NCBI GenBank assembly: GCA_028872875.1
Contig: JAGWOC010000004.1
Location: forward strand, 19,032-83,031
Direction of reading: 5' to 3'
Source of the DNA: Chloroflexota bacterium
GTDB taxonomy: Bacteria; Chloroflexota; Dehalococcoidia; DSTF01; JACRBR01
Length of the DNA stretch: 64,000 nucleotides
Made by a program: the position numbers and the translations under genes. A model generated the notes under the pieces. That model was not told the DNA's origin. It saw only the letters and a list, made by a program, of their open reading frames with translations, and ran no database searches. Shown here in pieces: positions 63,748 to 64,000 of the stretch. Positions within the stretch are counted from its first letter, which is position 1. Every line of letters begins with the position of its first letter.

Positions 63748-64000
63748 GTGACGGCACGTGAGCGCGTGGTAGTGGCGATGAGCGGCGGCGTCGATTCGGC
63801 CGTCGCCGCGGGGCTGCTCGCCCGCGATGGCTACGACGTCATCGGCATCACGATGCGCCTCAGCACCCGCGAAGATCCGGACGCGCCCGCCGGCAAGAAG
63901 CGCTGCTGCTCCGTCGAAGACACCGACGACGCCCGGCGCGCCGCCGACGTCCTCGGCATCCCGCACTACGTGCTCAACCTCGAACGCGAGTTCCGCGCGC
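63748..64000 (+). CDS. mnmA: tRNA-specific 2-thiouridylase MnmA (N-terminal part)
   Basis: The first 84 codons of MnmA, which thiolates U34 of tRNAs for Lys, Glu and Gln. The PP-loop [13 protein letters not shown], the GITMRLS strand and the [20 protein letters not shown] segment with the IPHYVLN strand after it are diagnostic. GTG at 63748 follows GAGAGGAG by 4-5 nt. The gene is cut by the right edge. Confidence 0.95.
   Translation, partial: MTARERVVVAMSGGVDSAVAAGLLARDGYDVIGITMRLSTREDPDAPAGKKRCCSVEDTDDARRAADVLGIPHYVLNLEREFRA

Overview
The window is a GC-rich, gene-dense bacterial chromosome segment. It has about 60 protein genes, three tRNA genes and no rRNA, CRISPR array or intact insertion sequence. 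The best lineage guess is Chloroflexota (Dehalococcoidia/Thermomicrobia-like). The guess rests on a CIRCE-controlled groEL, a T-box leader, ricT(PSP1)-holB order, a SpoIIIAA-like/R3H ATPase, coenzyme F420 genes, crotonyl-CoA carboxylase/reductase, lipoprotein-based oligopeptide ABC systems and DtxR-type iron control. No single gene proves it.

Layout. 1-9.7 kb: groEL (cut by the window edge), a redoxin, a patatin, a DsbA-like/VKOR/Lgt envelope cluster, pdxS and pdxT separated by a decayed HicBA relic, a GNAT-like protein and an R3H/AAA ATPase. 9.7-16.3 kb: a cupredoxin lipoprotein, a ScyD-like secreted protein, an SDR, a phosphohexomutase, larB and apt. 16.4-18.45 kb: an accessory two-gene module (winged-helix HARE-HTH protein plus GHKL ATPase) with its own operator-bearing promoter. 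18.6-28.4 kb: GH38 alpha-mannosidase, CoA-transferase, folC, fabF and an epimerase. 28.5-31 kb: an EfeU-type iron permease, a cupredoxin lipoprotein and a divergent DtxR regulator. 31.4-35.5 kb: FtsB/DivIC-like protein, tilS, hpf and a flavoprotein. 35.7-38.8 kb: accessory Fic protein, tRNA-Ala, and a UDG-family/unknown gene pair. 38.9-42.2 kb: a leucine T-box leader ahead of mgtC-leuS. 42.4-50 kb: hydrolase, SDRs, two tRNA-Ser, F420 genes (npdG, cofE), lipid kinase and ccr. 50.3-58.1 kb: two tandem paralogous peptide ABC operons without ATPases. 58.2-64 kb: ricT-holB-GNAT, a phosphoesterase, thiL-tsaE, rsfS and the start of mnmA.

Expression signals are unusually readable. Several promoters match -35 TTGNNN, a 17-nt spacer and -10 TANNNT. 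At least 13 genes have a TANNNT hexamer ending only 6-9 nt before the start codon and no Shine-Dalgarno, which suggests widespread leaderless mRNAs. Other genes carry clear GGAGG sites. Repeats include a dispersed 22-nt hairpin element (three copies), heptamer microsatellites at several intergenic sites, and a 227-bp near-identical block shared by the 5' ends of the two peptide-binding protein genes.
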